Shown: positions 34,384 through 45,265 of the stretch, piece after piece
Position numbering within the stretch: position 1 is the stretch's first letter
Layout of the letters: each line of letters opens with the position of its first letter
Origin: Calvatia gigantea
Lineage: Eukaryota; Basidiomycota; Agaricomycetes; Agaricales; Lycoperdaceae
Direction: 5' to 3'
Assembly (NCBI GenBank): GCA_025093985.1
Contig: JACAAK010000009.1
Coordinates: 1 to 64,000 of the forward strand
DNA: 64,000 nt
The notes under the pieces: model-generated
Told to the model about the DNA's origin: nothing
Database searches by the model: none
What the model saw: the letters and a program-made list of their open reading frames with translations, nothing else
Translations under genes and position numbers: made by a program

Positions 34384-36642
34384 AAAAATACCGTCACCGA
34401 CAGTAAAAGCTATAGTAGGCTGTTAGAACTCCACAGGCTGTATGCCGAACCCTCAAAGCCGCAACATTACATTACCAGCGAGTCGGTATTTCAGACATCC
34501 GATGAGCGCTTGACATGCTGTAAGAACCGGGAATATTAAAGATATTTTCTGATCAGAAATCATTCGGTTTAGTCACTGTGTATACTTGTTCTGAACTCCA
34601 CAAGAAATTAGAAGCCAAATACAAAGATGAGAACCTTGAATTTGCAGAACTTGCAACGATGATACCGAGGATGAAAATACCGTACATTTTGATTACCACC
34701 TATGTATATCCCAAGTCAAGCACTTGAGATCCTCTAAAGCAGATCTCCAGAAACAGCGTTTCCGGAGACAGTATGTTCGTTCTTATTATGAAGCATACTG
34801 TTTCCAGGTCGCTCGCTCCCGAGCCAGATAAGGCCGGGTTACCGCCTACTGTCGGCAGATCTTATCCAAGCCGGCCCTTGACCTCACTCCTAACAGTCCG
34901 CCCCTCGTTTGCAAAGGAGGTGAGCTATCCGCTCGCTTCTCAAGTCCTCCGGTGTAAAAAAGTGTTTACCTTTTACTGCGTTCTTCTTGCGCAGCACAAG
35001 CCGATGCCCCCGGATCGGGCGTGGCTTGGTCCCAACGAAGTGCATAACAATAGCATTTTTTGGTGCCCTGGTTGGTGATATGACTGGTATCGGGCTGAGC
35101 TTCTAGTACTGGGAGAATATATCTCTTTCCATCTTCCCTTTAACCCTTACGTCCTTCGTTCCTTGGTAAGAGAGGCGAGAACACTTGTCGAGTCTCAATT
35201 TGATCGAAAACGTTCTTTTCATTTATACTCCAGTCCTGCTTTCCCTTTTGGAAACTACCGTCACCAGGTGAGTTCCCCTCCAGCTCAGCGGCCACAGTGT
35301 GGTGGCTTTCACCATCAGTAAGGTTTCTGATAAACTTTCAGGAAAGATAACCGGCGGTATCACGTGTTTTTCGGTTATCAAACCCTAAAACGGGTCCAGG
35401 GCGCAACTTTTCTTTGTTAATGAGCAAATGGTTCAAATACCCGATCCACGCTCTGTACGCTGTAAACCCGAGAATTATTGATAAGGGTTTGCGAAGGATT
35501 TGATTTCATTCAATGGTACATGCTCGCAGTTGGCCTCAGAAGAAATGTGAACAACAATACAGAGATGGAGAGTTCACGCTGGGAAGTTTGTAGCACCGAG
35601 GATTACATTTCGATCAGCCCGGGTTGTCTTCGGCCGCTCGGGCGCTCAGAGCGACGAAACACACTCTAGGTGGGGTATAGTTCTTCCAACCACGATGTGG
35701 TTCTGATTGTAGGCACCTCGTCCCCAACTCCGACAAGACCAGGTCACCAATTAACAACGGGCAGAATCTCCCAGCCCGCTTTTTCACCTCACCACCTTCT
35801 AATCCCCTATGCCATTCGGGAAGGATATGAGCAATTCCCTCGCTTTCCAACTTCCCCCGGAACTGGAAAGCGTTTCGCCCTCCGTTACGCTCCTGTTCCA
35901 TAGTGCACATACGCAACCCGACGCACCCGGAGAGCCCTAAATGCGGTTCAAGCCAAATCCGAAAGCGGTTACAACAGCAACCTTCGCTTCCCTCACCGCC
36001 TTTGCCGTAGCCCCTTTGCCATTCGCCCTTTGCTTGTTCTTGCCAATTAAGAAGGACTGAATACTATGTACCGCCCCATATTTCTCAACTGAATAGTTGC
36101 ACTTGAGAGGTTTTACCTGGCTTTCCTCTTCTCTTCTTCCTTACGCGGCCCTTCTTAGGCTATACAACTTGGCGAGCTTGGCAGCGGAGGTCCTTGGAAC
36201 AAGTTTTCCGTGAGGTCCTTTTCGTATTTTTCCTTTTGGCGGACAGCGGACGTCTTCCTACGCCCCCCTTCCGGAAGAAGGCAGCTATTCAGATGTCACC
36301 TCCATTCCTCCAACTTTTTGCCCCCGCACGGACCCTCACGATCGGAAAGAATACCAGCAGGTTTCTAGAATGATGGTCGGCGGTCTACCATGTGTTAATT
36401 AAGGCGGTCTATTATGTGTTGATTAAGGTACTGTTGTCCCCTTTTTATATTGTGACACTACAGTATGATCAATTCAAGCGTCGGTTAACGATGGGATGAA
36501 CCTTTGGCTTGATGTTCAGTACCAAATAGACCACTTTGTTAGGTCATGTGGCCGATGACAGGTCCAATCTCCATCCTAATCATCCACAAGACCTTCTGGG
36601 CTGTCCTAAATATTATTAGACCCCTGATAGCAGAAACCCCTC
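34384..36642 (+). repeat. Tandem duplication, copy 2 (2.26 kb)
   Basis: Second unit, abutting copy 1 with no spacer. It begins AAAAATACCGTCACCG and ends at CAGAAACCCCTC, after which the two flanks diverge. Copy 2 lacks 12 bases (near 36457) and one extra T found in copy 1, so here the frame across about 35120 stays open. The near-identity means the duplication is recent or kept by gene conversion, or that it is an assembly duplication. Confidence 0.95.
34773..35321 (+). other. Open frame in copy 2 if TGA is read as Trp
   Basis: A 101-residue frame starting MFVLIMKHTVSRSL stops at a TGA (35076-35078) directly after FWCPGW. If that TGA is read as tryptophan, as in fungal mitochondria, the frame continues through YDWYRAELLVLGEY, FNPYVLRSLVREARTL and FHLYSSPAFPFGNYRHQ to a TAA, about 182 codons in all. 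In copy 1 an extra T breaks the same frame. A second frame near 35430 (MSKWFKYPIHALYAVNPR) also runs on through a TGA. The product is unrecognised. A mitochondrial or mitochondrial-plasmid origin is my inference. Confidence 0.35.
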
Positions 36643-37226
36643 ATACCAGAACACGCTTCACTTGTTCGCAGAAGCGTTAATAGGCGACTTTGCCTTCAAA
36701 ATCGTTGCTTTAGTTCGGCAGGAAATTCATTGCTTCCCTCGGTCGCTGAAGGTCACAGTTGGTGTTGGGATTCTGGGCCCTGATCTCATATGAACTGTAC
36801 TCGTGGCACCCGCAAGTATTGATGCTTCTCCGCGCAAACGCTCGAGCCGTGAGGCGAGGCCCACATGTCGTCCCTATTCATATCATTGTGCCAAGCTTGT
36901 AAATACGGGGTGACTGTCTGAATCTGCATATCTCTCTCATTGCGGGTATTGATAATAATACCTGTTTGTGGGCTGCATGAGCGTTGCCATGCAAGACATT
37001 AAAGTCGGTGTCTGAGTCATGAGATGCGTCCTTTAAGTAGTTACTTGCACTCTCTAGCCATGAGGCTTGATACTCCGATCAGAATTACGGGATGGATGCC
37101 GTTTGGACTTGAGTCAGCAGCCCATGCGTTCCCCATGCGTTCCCCATGTGATCTTTCTCAGAATTTAAAAGGCCAAGGCAGTTACCATCATACGTTTGCT
37201 TCCTTCCTTTAACCTCGCCTCCCACT
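36643..37226. other. Upstream region of the zinc-finger gene
   Basis: No gene. At 37121-37150 a 12-base unit (CCCATGCGTTCC) is repeated about two and a half times, and a TTTAAAAGG element lies about 60 bases upstream of the zinc-finger ATG, a plausible TATA-like site. Confidence 0.5.
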
Positions 37227-38332
37227 ATGTCCTACGAGTGTCTTGATTGTGACCGCATTTTTGCCTCCGTCGGTGCATTGCAGTCTCATTCAAGAGCCAA
37301 GGGACATGATATTTCGGAATGCGAGGAGTGTGACAGGATTTTCGTTAACGAGAACAGCTTAACGAATGTGAGCCGAGAATTCTTGTCCGTCGTTCATTCC
37401 TAGACGGTTCACGTTTTGCGCCTCTTAGCATCTAGATAATGCGTTGATTCACAGACACTGCTCTGAATGTAACCGAACATTCGGCAGTCGCGACGCTTAT
37501 GAGCAGGTACGAGCACGTTCTGTCTTCCCCTTTGTTCTCGTTCGGTATTAATTTAGGGTAGCATCTGACTTATTCCCCCTTCCACCGCTTCGATTCGACC
37601 GAAGACACCAGCAGCGATTCAGAATATGCTGCTTCAGATGATAGCGACGATGACACGACCTGTTATTCGTGTAACAGATACTTCGTGGATAAGGCTGCCT
37701 TGAACCAACACCTTGTCTTTAACCCGATCCATAATTGGTGCTTCGTTTGCTCCCGCGACTTCTCCAGTCCCCAGGCTCTGGCACAAGTGCGGTTTTACCT
37801 TGTTGCTTCCATTTACTCTTTCTAACAGTGACACCAGCACAACTCATCGCCCGCTCACAAGGATCGGATCTACAAGTGTCCGTTCTGCGACAATATGTTC
37901 AAGACCCCCTCCGCTATCGCCATGCATGTTGAATCTGGGTGCCACAAGATAAGCCGTCATCAGGTCACCAGGGCAATTCATGGGTCCAAGATCATTCCAC
38001 AAATTTCAATCGACCGTCGAATCGAAGGAGCGAATCAACCCCGCCAGGTCATCACCTATTATCCCAACGAGCGCTCCTTCAATGGTTACGCTTACGAGTG
38101 CTACCTCTGCCACGACACATTCAAGACTTTGAGCAGGCTCAATCAGCACCTCAACTCTCCTGCCCACGATGACGCTGAATTTCGATGCCCACTCTGTAGA
38201 ACGGAGTTCAAGCTCATTTCTGGGTTGATCCAGCACATCGAGAGTGAATCTTGTGGAATCGCAAGGTTCAAAGAGGTGACGCGTCATTTCGAGAGCTTGA
38301 CCAATCAGTTCCGGAGAATGCTCACACTCTAA
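37227..38332 (+). CDS. C2H2 zinc-finger protein, 312 residues
   Basis: Four exons (37227-37367, 37429-37506, 37562-37786, 37838-38332) join in phase 0. The product carries a series of C2H2-type fingers: YECLDCDRIFASVGALQSH, ECEECDRIFVNENSL, HCSECNRTFGSRDAY, CYSCNRYFVDKAALNQH, WCFVCSRDFSSPQALAQ, YKCPFCDNMFKTPSAIAMH, YECYLCHDTFKTLSRLNQH and FRCPLCRTEFKLISGLIQH. Introns repeatedly fall just before the His pair of a finger, a conserved pattern of this fungal family. Between the third and fourth fingers is an acidic Ser/Asp patch. Fingers of this kind bind nucleic acid or act as protein interfaces; the target is unknown. It is intact and is the only full-length plus-strand member of the cluster. 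Confidence 0.88.
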
Positions 38333-40071
38333 TTGGATGTCGTGATTACTCGGGCAGTTCGCGAACCCCCCCTCCCAACCCAACGCAGATTTCTTTTGTT
38401 TCAATTTTGCCCATGAAGACGGCCAGGTTGCTGGACAGGATGCTGACGAAATTCGTTATCCCCCTGTCCATCACTCTGACTGCCTCCATGTCAATATATC
38501 CATTCCCTTTTCCGATTGTACTATATTGCTGTTCCGGTTTCCGTAGTTAACCGATTGTTCTTGGCCAAATAAATTCCTTGGATTTTCTATGGCAATGCGC
38601 GGAAAGTCGTTCAAATCCATAACAATATCCCCAGTGGACTTATGAATACTTATTGCCGCATGAACCATTCACAATACCACCTTTTTGTGTTTTCGCGAGT
38701 GAAGACGTTGGTGCCGTGCGTTGCTCGCTATGTGTAACAAAACATTTAATTACCCTCCGGGAGCCCGAGATTCGGCGATTCGATTACGCGGGCGATGTCG
38801 CCAGCGATACACCAATTTCAGCCATCGTATGACGTCTCCGGACCAACACCCACCCTACCTGACCCGAAGATTGAATTACAGGAATCAAAACATGTCCCCA
38901 CCCAGGTCGCGCTCTGGAGGTGTAAAATATTAGGGCATGTTTGTTCAAGTCCGTTCCGAGAGTGAACGGTCGTCATTTCTGCGATCAAGGGGGTTTACCG
39001 AGGGTGACGATTATGTGGGTTCTAGCTTTGTTGGATGATCTGTGCGGGTTGACTGACGCTGTACATGTATTTCAGTCACAGACCATATCACATCTTAACG
39101 GTGATCCTTATTAATCATGGGTGAACCAGACCACCCCACCCCCTATGCTGTTAATCGTTCATGCCCGAAGTCAGCTGGTCGAATTAGTGCGCACTGCGCA
39201 GGTCTCAACCAGAGAGTTTCTCCTTTCGGCTTGACTTTGGCTTTAGGTCATGCAAGCAAGAGCACCTTGTCACCCGGCCGGGGGGGGGGGGGGGGGGTAC
39301 GTGCTACGCCTCCGCTGAGAACCTGACGCAATAGGACACTCTCTCAATGTGCAGAGTCGACGAAGCCGTCGCGTTTCACGCTTTCACTTCTACTCGTCAC
39401 GTCCTGATTGTGTGTGCTTCTGACTCATAGCAATGTTGCCGCCAAGAATGGATGTAGACCCACTCCTAACACCCAACACCGAGGAGGTCTGCGATCCAAC
39501 TAGTTTGAATCAAGAGAAGCCCGTTGGCATCTCCTCGACCGTGTTGATCATCCTTTATTGCCCGATTGGCACTGGCGTGTGGGGTGTCGCTGTGGATCAA
39601 ACTTCTACTGACCGTATTTCAGGACCCATAGTGGGCCAATTGGATGAGCCATCTAAGGGAGAAGATGAGGCGCGCACCGCGAATGGATTTTTTTGATAGA
39701 AGAAACATTCCGTTCGTATTCATTACGGTCAGGTTTTGATGACATTAATGTACCGAAGTTGTTTATTTAGGTCAAGACAACGAAGGAAACGGTTATATTA
39801 CAGATGAAATTACACTTCTTGCAATATTCCCCTCAGCCTGTTAATAGCCTGTCAAACAAGAACAAAACGACAGTCAACGGATTACGTTTCCCTTCCCTTC
39901 GGCCTTCGCTGTGAAGAATGACTTGCTTCACGAAAGCCTACCCCAGGTACACGGATATTCACGACTCCTCCCATTACTACCTTATCATCTGCCACCACTG
40001 TGGCGTGGCACCCCAGGCCCTGGTTTGGACAGGCGACTGGACGCGCATGTACAGCTCCTTGGCCTCGACGT
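38333..40071. other. Intergenic with long G tract
   Basis: No gene recognised. An 18-base G run lies at 39280-39297. Open frames at 39433-39696 and 39117-39326 lack splice or motif support. The right end is the 3' flank of the truncated zinc-finger copy. Confidence 0.45.
39280..39297 (+). repeat. Homopolymer of 18 G
   Basis: An uninterrupted run of 18 guanines follows CCCGGCC. It can form a G-quadruplex and is also prone to length error in sequencing. Confidence 0.9.
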
Positions 40072-40585
40072 TCATTGTATTGTCTTTGTGGTAATTCAAA
40101 AAGTGCTAGAAACGGCCTGTCATTCAACATCTTTTTGGTGGCAGGCCACCCAAAGAGCGGCTTTGGCATACCTTTGCAAGTTTCTTTTTGCCGTAGCTCT
40201 CTTGGCAAAAATAACAATAAGTGATCTTCGTGTGTGTCTTCACCCGATGATCAGTGTACGAGCCAATCGAGTCAAACCTCTGCTCGCAGCACATTATAGG
40301 AACCTGTGAGCTATGCGTTGATATCATGTGCTTTGAGAAAATATGAGAGAAGCAGGGGTGGCATTAAGGTGAGAGATTCTGTACCTTTTTGAGCGTCGGA
40401 CGGTCGATACACAGTTTGACAGAGGAGCAGAATGGGCACCAGTCGTGTTTTGCCAGGTGCCGATTAAGCTCCTGTGCAATACCCCCGCAGCTGGCTTTGC
40501 AAATAGGACAATACAGTTGAGGAACTTCCTGTGGACTGGTGTCAAGTGTTCCATTTGAGGATGAAGGTGGCGCAGGATTTAGGTG
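40072..40585 (-). pseudogene. 5'-truncated copy of the adjacent C2H2 gene
   Basis: The exon order matches the 3' half of the neighbouring minus-strand zinc-finger gene: PQLYCPICKASCGGIAQELN and HDWCPFCSS pair with LFCPICETYFSRASELNDH and YAWCPFCPF there. An intron at the same place follows, then MCCEQRFDSIGSYTDHR and YCYFCQESYGKKKLAK pair with LPCCKTEFSTIASYATHR and RYCHFCEKGCGGRKQLAK. The copy begins at a splice acceptor (ATTAG at 40586-40590), directly downstream of the neighbour's last exon, and has no first exon. It could be a partial tandem duplication or, less likely, extra exons of the same transcription unit. Confidence 0.7.
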
Positions 40586-40706
40586 CTAATGTCGGGAGTG
40601 CTACCATGTTGCTCCGAGGGAGCACTTGTGGTATTTAATACCAACCTAGGCAAGGCTACGACAGCAGGGGACTTGGTACGCGTATATAACCTCTTGGCCT
40701 CGTCGT

Positions 40707-41643
40707 TCATTTGGTTGTCTTTGTGTAGGATCAGGATGTGCTGTGTGGTAACCAATCGTCGTTTCGGGGTAGAAAGTGGGAGAACGAAGCTGACGAACCT
40801 TAGCTAGTTGTTTCCTGCCACCGCAACCTTTCTCGCAAAAATGACAATAACGAGCCCCCGTATGTTCCCTCGCCCGGTGAGTCGCATACGAGGCAATTGT
40901 GCTAAACTCGGTTTTGCAACATGGGAGAGGAATATGAGTTCCATGCGCAGATAAGATATGCTACAGTAATATGAGCTGAGGTGGAGATGGGATATGGCGA
41001 AGGAGAACACCTCTTTGATTTGTCGGCTTTTCCGTTTGAAAAAGGGACAGAACGGGCACCAAGCGTAATGTTCCCCGAGGTGATCGTTCAGTTCGCTTGC
41101 TCGGCTGAAATACGTTTCACAAATGGGACAGAAGAGCCTCGGGACTTCCTCGGACTTGGGAATGGTTGAAAGTGGTGGTTGTGCAACCACTAATGTTGAC
41201 TTCGGGGGTTCCTGGCCGATCAACTTGCGAGGTATGAACAACGTTCGACACAAATTTACTTGTAATATCAGTGCCGGGGAGCTGCGTAGACTGACGGGTC
41301 CACTCGTAACCTTCCATTTCCGTCTGCACTTCAACGTTAACCTTTGAGTATTGAAGAGTCGCAGGTGTGGGCGGAGGGTCAGAGTCAGAGTCCGGAGGCG
41401 GTTCATATTGATGGAAGGTATTGTAATGCTTCGTGAAGGAGGAAACAAGGACATTAATGCTGATATAACTGGTCGTTTCAAAGAACCTACATGAGCGAGC
41501 GCTATATCACCCTGGAAGAGTACCTTGCAGAAGTAGCACTCATAAGGGTCGTGAGAGTACATATCGCAATGTTGCCGGATCGCTTGCTCACCCTCAAATG
41601 ATCGAGAGCAATTGGAGCACTCAAACCATAAAGCAGTCGTCAT
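40707..41643 (-). CDS. C2H2 zinc-finger protein
   Basis: The start MTTALWFECSNCSRSFEGE is clear. The first exon has two fingers (FECSNCSRSF and YECYFCKVLFQGDIALAH), and the intron falls before the His pair as in the plus-strand paralogue. An acidic/Pro linker follows (PPPDSDSDPPPTPATL), then a second intron (GTAAAT to ACATTAG, about 70 bases) restores the frame of LFCPICETYFSRASELNDH and YAWCPFCPF. A third intron precedes HILSAHGTHIPLPCCKTEF and RYCHFCEKGCGG. A last short exon after LAK gives the stop, at a position also seen in the truncated copy. Members of this cluster share finger spacing and intron sites, indicating local duplication. The function is unknown. The exon model after 40830 is less certain. 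Confidence 0.78.
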
Positions 41644-42964
41644 GGGAGGAGGCAAGGAGAGCAGATGACGGGTATAGAGTGGGAATGGAAGCATTTACCT
41701 ACCATTTTGAATAGCAGGTCTATTAAAGGCACTGGCCATGGCCGCCCTTGCACCTGGTCATATGAACACCCACAGACGCCCACTACTCTACGGAGTGCAT
41801 AGTCACACTTGGCAGGCAAAGGGCTAGGAATGCGCAAACGACAGCCTTCCCACTTCATTGCTAGCGTCGATAGTTTGAAAAAGGTAGCTCGTGATGGGAA
41901 ACAAATCCGACGATCGAATTTACTCCCCCGCAACGACTCGCGTTGGTTTTTCGAAATACCACGGCCCATGAGTTTGTAAATGATCTCAATGTTCCTGCAT
42001 AGTTCGGTCTGGTTTCCTGACGTGAGCGTGGGGACGGGTGGGTTGGTTGACCCTGCTCTAATTCTGTTTGATACTTAGTGGTTCGGGATGCACTCACAGT
42101 GAATGTATGCTTATCTTAGCTCGTGTGTCGATGTCCTTGTTCTCGGGTAGTTGGAGTCAAAGATACCCCCGGGAAATGGGACAGAATCAAGGACATCCGA
42201 CTGTCCGTCAAGTTGTCGAAAATAAAAGTAGCAGAAGTGGGAAGCCTCAGATCAATCCTGAGTCGTACAATATGTGGGAAGGGTGAACCTGGGAGAAACT
42301 CAGGGTGATCGGAGACGGCGCCTGCACACAAAATAAAAGGTCACCCAGCTGGGGCTGTCAAACTCTGAATCGCAATGCATACAAAACGGCGACAGGAACA
42401 CCAATTAGGACAGGGGATGTATACTAGTTCAATTCGTTATTTCAGTCTCTTCGCCCTTGGAGTTCCCCAGCCGACCCACCCCACTCCCATTCATCGCCTT
42501 TATCGATTTCCCATCCGTACTTATCATCACCTGGAACCTTGGACAATGCATGTTTCGCCGGCACTTCGCCCTTTGTGCATCGAGTTGGATGGTCAGGAAG
42601 TCGCTGGGCCCGATACCGGAAACTCTCAGTCAAATATACGCAGTAGATTCGCGTCATTATCTCACAATGGCGTTGGACTTCCTGTGTTCGCGTAGGAATT
42701 GAGTAATACTGAGCTGTCTCGGGGGAAAGGGGCACATATTTCATCGATCAAGTTGCTCCTGGAGCGGATGTCCCTTTGGAGGGAATGGGACCATTGGTGG
42801 AACCGAAATTGCAGATCTGATCTGTTGGTGTTGGGGTAGATAAGTTAATCCGCCACGAGTAGCCCCCCACTCTTTGTGATCAAGAAACTGGGTTCGTTAG
42901 ATTCGTGGGTGCAAGGTACGTTACGGATATTCTACGTGCCGGGAGTATTAGATTATATGGGATA
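41644..42964. other. Intergenic, no gene recognised
   Basis: Short unsupported frames on both strands only. It includes the upstream region of the minus-strand zinc-finger gene and the 3' flank of the permease gene. Confidence 0.45.
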
Positions 42965-44933
42965 TTAACCGTCATGCTTTACGCGTCCAATCCATCCTTG
43001 TCGCCGACCAGCATACCACCAGATTGCGCCCACTCCAAATAAGACCCAACATGCAGCGGCATGTAGCCAGTACGGCAAACCCTCATAAGGTTCAGCCCCC
43101 GGAGGTGGCTTCATCAGAGGAGTAACGAACAAGAAAACGTTTGCTACCCCGAAGAAAGCTGTAGCAGCGAGAGTTATACCCGAAAGGTGATGCCAACGGT
43201 AATACTGGTGGTCCGAAGGATCGCGAAGTCGATGAGTAGGTGAGGTATATTAACCCGAAGGATATGACTGGCATTGACCACAGCAAGGGGGTATAATGCC
43301 TATGTTTCATTTCAAATTGGGGATTCGGACTGATGGGAAAACAGGAAATACACACCATGTTGATAACGAAGTTATACATGTCGCCAGATGGGACGAAAAA
43401 GATGACGAGAATACAGAAAAACCAGTCTACTCCATCTGCACATCAGCTCCGGAGAAATGATATAGCAAAAGAAACACCGACGCAATCCAAGTCCAGCAAA
43501 CGGGGTATTGAATGGCTGGTCAGAGCCCCATAGTTGGCTGAAGGGTAAGACGCCTGTTTTCCCGATCTCCTGGTTTATACGACCTTGAGCAAAAGACTGC
43601 AAATGTGAATGGTCACCTCGAAGCTGATAGGAGAAAGCAAGACCTACAATGGCGAGGACATTTCCGAGAGAGGAGCCCGCAACGGCAAGATCCACCCAGC
43701 CCTCAATCATTGTCCCCCAAACGTTGCGCATCAACTAGTGCGACAACCAGCCGCCCCGAATGTATGATTTCATCCTTCGACGCGCCAGAAAAATAGGCGA
43801 TGTTAGATAGAATGTAGAGAACGGCCACAGCAACGACAGCCAAAGGACCCGCTATCCTAATCGTCCTTGCAGGATTGTGCACTTCTGACAGGGCGTAATT
43901 CACGTTCGAGAATCCAATGAAGGAGTAGATGACCTAATCAAACCAATCAGGGAAACTGATCAACTTGGATGAAAGGTGAACAAGGACACACGCTGTATAA
44001 GCCAAGACATATCGAAGGCGCATTGAGGGTGGTTCCCTTCCAAATATCCCTGAAATTCTCCCGTCCTCTCCACCGATCTTCTGGCAAACCAGCCCCTCCT
44101 TGAATGCCATCCCTGAGGGCTACGAATCCAGTTCCCGCGACCATCGTTACTACGATGATCTGGAAGACCCCAAGTGCATTTTGTGCCCGGAGCCCCCATT
44201 TGAGCGCGGTCCCATGGAGAAGAAATGCCAAAGTAACACACGCGAAAGACGTAAATTTGAGCACCAAGGAAGATGGTTCGTGATTGACCAAGGCCTTGAG
44301 GAAGTATTCACCAAAAACCAAAGCATTTCCGGCTGCCCAGCCTAGTCGATCCGTGAGCTAGAAATCAGCCCTAACACCCAATCAATCTGACGTACCCATC
44401 ATCGAGGTATTCGCAGCGTAAAGGCACGTTATAAGATACTCGGGTCTCGGGAAGAGATATTCAAGGTAGTTCTTCTCTGCGCCATTTTGGGGTAGTGCCT
44501 AGTTCGGATTACGGAAAGTGAAGAGATGGTCCTGACCGAGTACTCACCGTTCCCCATATGATGTATACTTGCATTCCTGCTGCAGCAAAGATGGTGCCGA
44601 GAAGCCACAGAGTCCTGCGCATTTTTTATGAACCTTATCCAAAACTACAAATAACTCGATACTTACAGTGATAGTCCGACACTCCCGCTCAGAGCGAGGA
44701 CGGTAGCAGGAGTAGCGAAGATTCTGTGAACAAGTCAGAGAATTAGCCAAAAGCGAAGACCTTCGTTACTGAAAATCATACCCGGTGCCAATGATACGGT
44801 TGAAGATGATGAACACAGCAGAAAAGATGCCGATATGTCTCTTCTGTATTGTAACCAGATCCTGTTGAGATGATTTTCCATAATGCTGGATGCTCGCGTG
44901 CGAAAGGAGTGGTTGCGACTCAGGCATCGGCAT
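42965..44933 (-). CDS. MUP1-like amino-acid permease (APC/LAT type)
   Basis: Plasma-membrane amino-acid transporter of the APC superfamily, closest in feel to the fungal high-affinity methionine permease group. The start MPESQPLLSHASIQHYG is in phase with RHIGIFSAVFIIFNRIIGTG (TM1 with the unwound GTG), then IFATPATVLALSGSVGLSL, LLGTIFAAAGMQVYIIWGT, NALVFGEYFLKALV, WGLRAQNALGVFQIIVVTM, VNYALSEVHNPARTIRIAG and VYSFIGFSN-type sequences. The C-terminal exons include VPSGDMYNFVINM, LSGITLAATAFFGVANVFL and YWLHAAACWVLFGVGAIWW, ending VKHDG and TAA. About ten short introns are present. Near 43735, between HSGRLVVAL and MRNVWGTMIEGWVDL, the frame shifts by one surplus base without an intron. The alternative ATG 44927 lies two codons downstream. 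Confidence 0.85.
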
Positions 44934-45265
44934 TTAGAGTATCTGGCTGCCCGGAAAGTGGTCGAGGACAAGGTGGGGGTGTAACATGTGCTATCTCGGT
45001 CTTGCCAGCAATTTAGGTCTGCCAACAGCACGATCCCGATTTGTATCTTCGAACGTGGGAACGTCCTCTCGAAGCCAAATGAGGAGTGCCAGAACTCAGA
45101 ACCCCATACAATGTTTAGCCTCAAGAGCAGCATTGAGCGGTTGAGCACAGGATGAGTATTTTGGAATGGTCGCTCTGGACGCGGAGGTTGTAGAGAGGCA
45201 GAACGCTTATTCGGGAGCATCGCCCCAATCTGACCCATTCAATCACGTAACACGAAACCATTAAT

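Noticed and set aside
32110..36642. Reading the tandem units as a DNA transposon or CRISPR-like array
   Set aside because: There are only two long units, with no terminal inverted repeats, no spacer pattern and no transposase motif.
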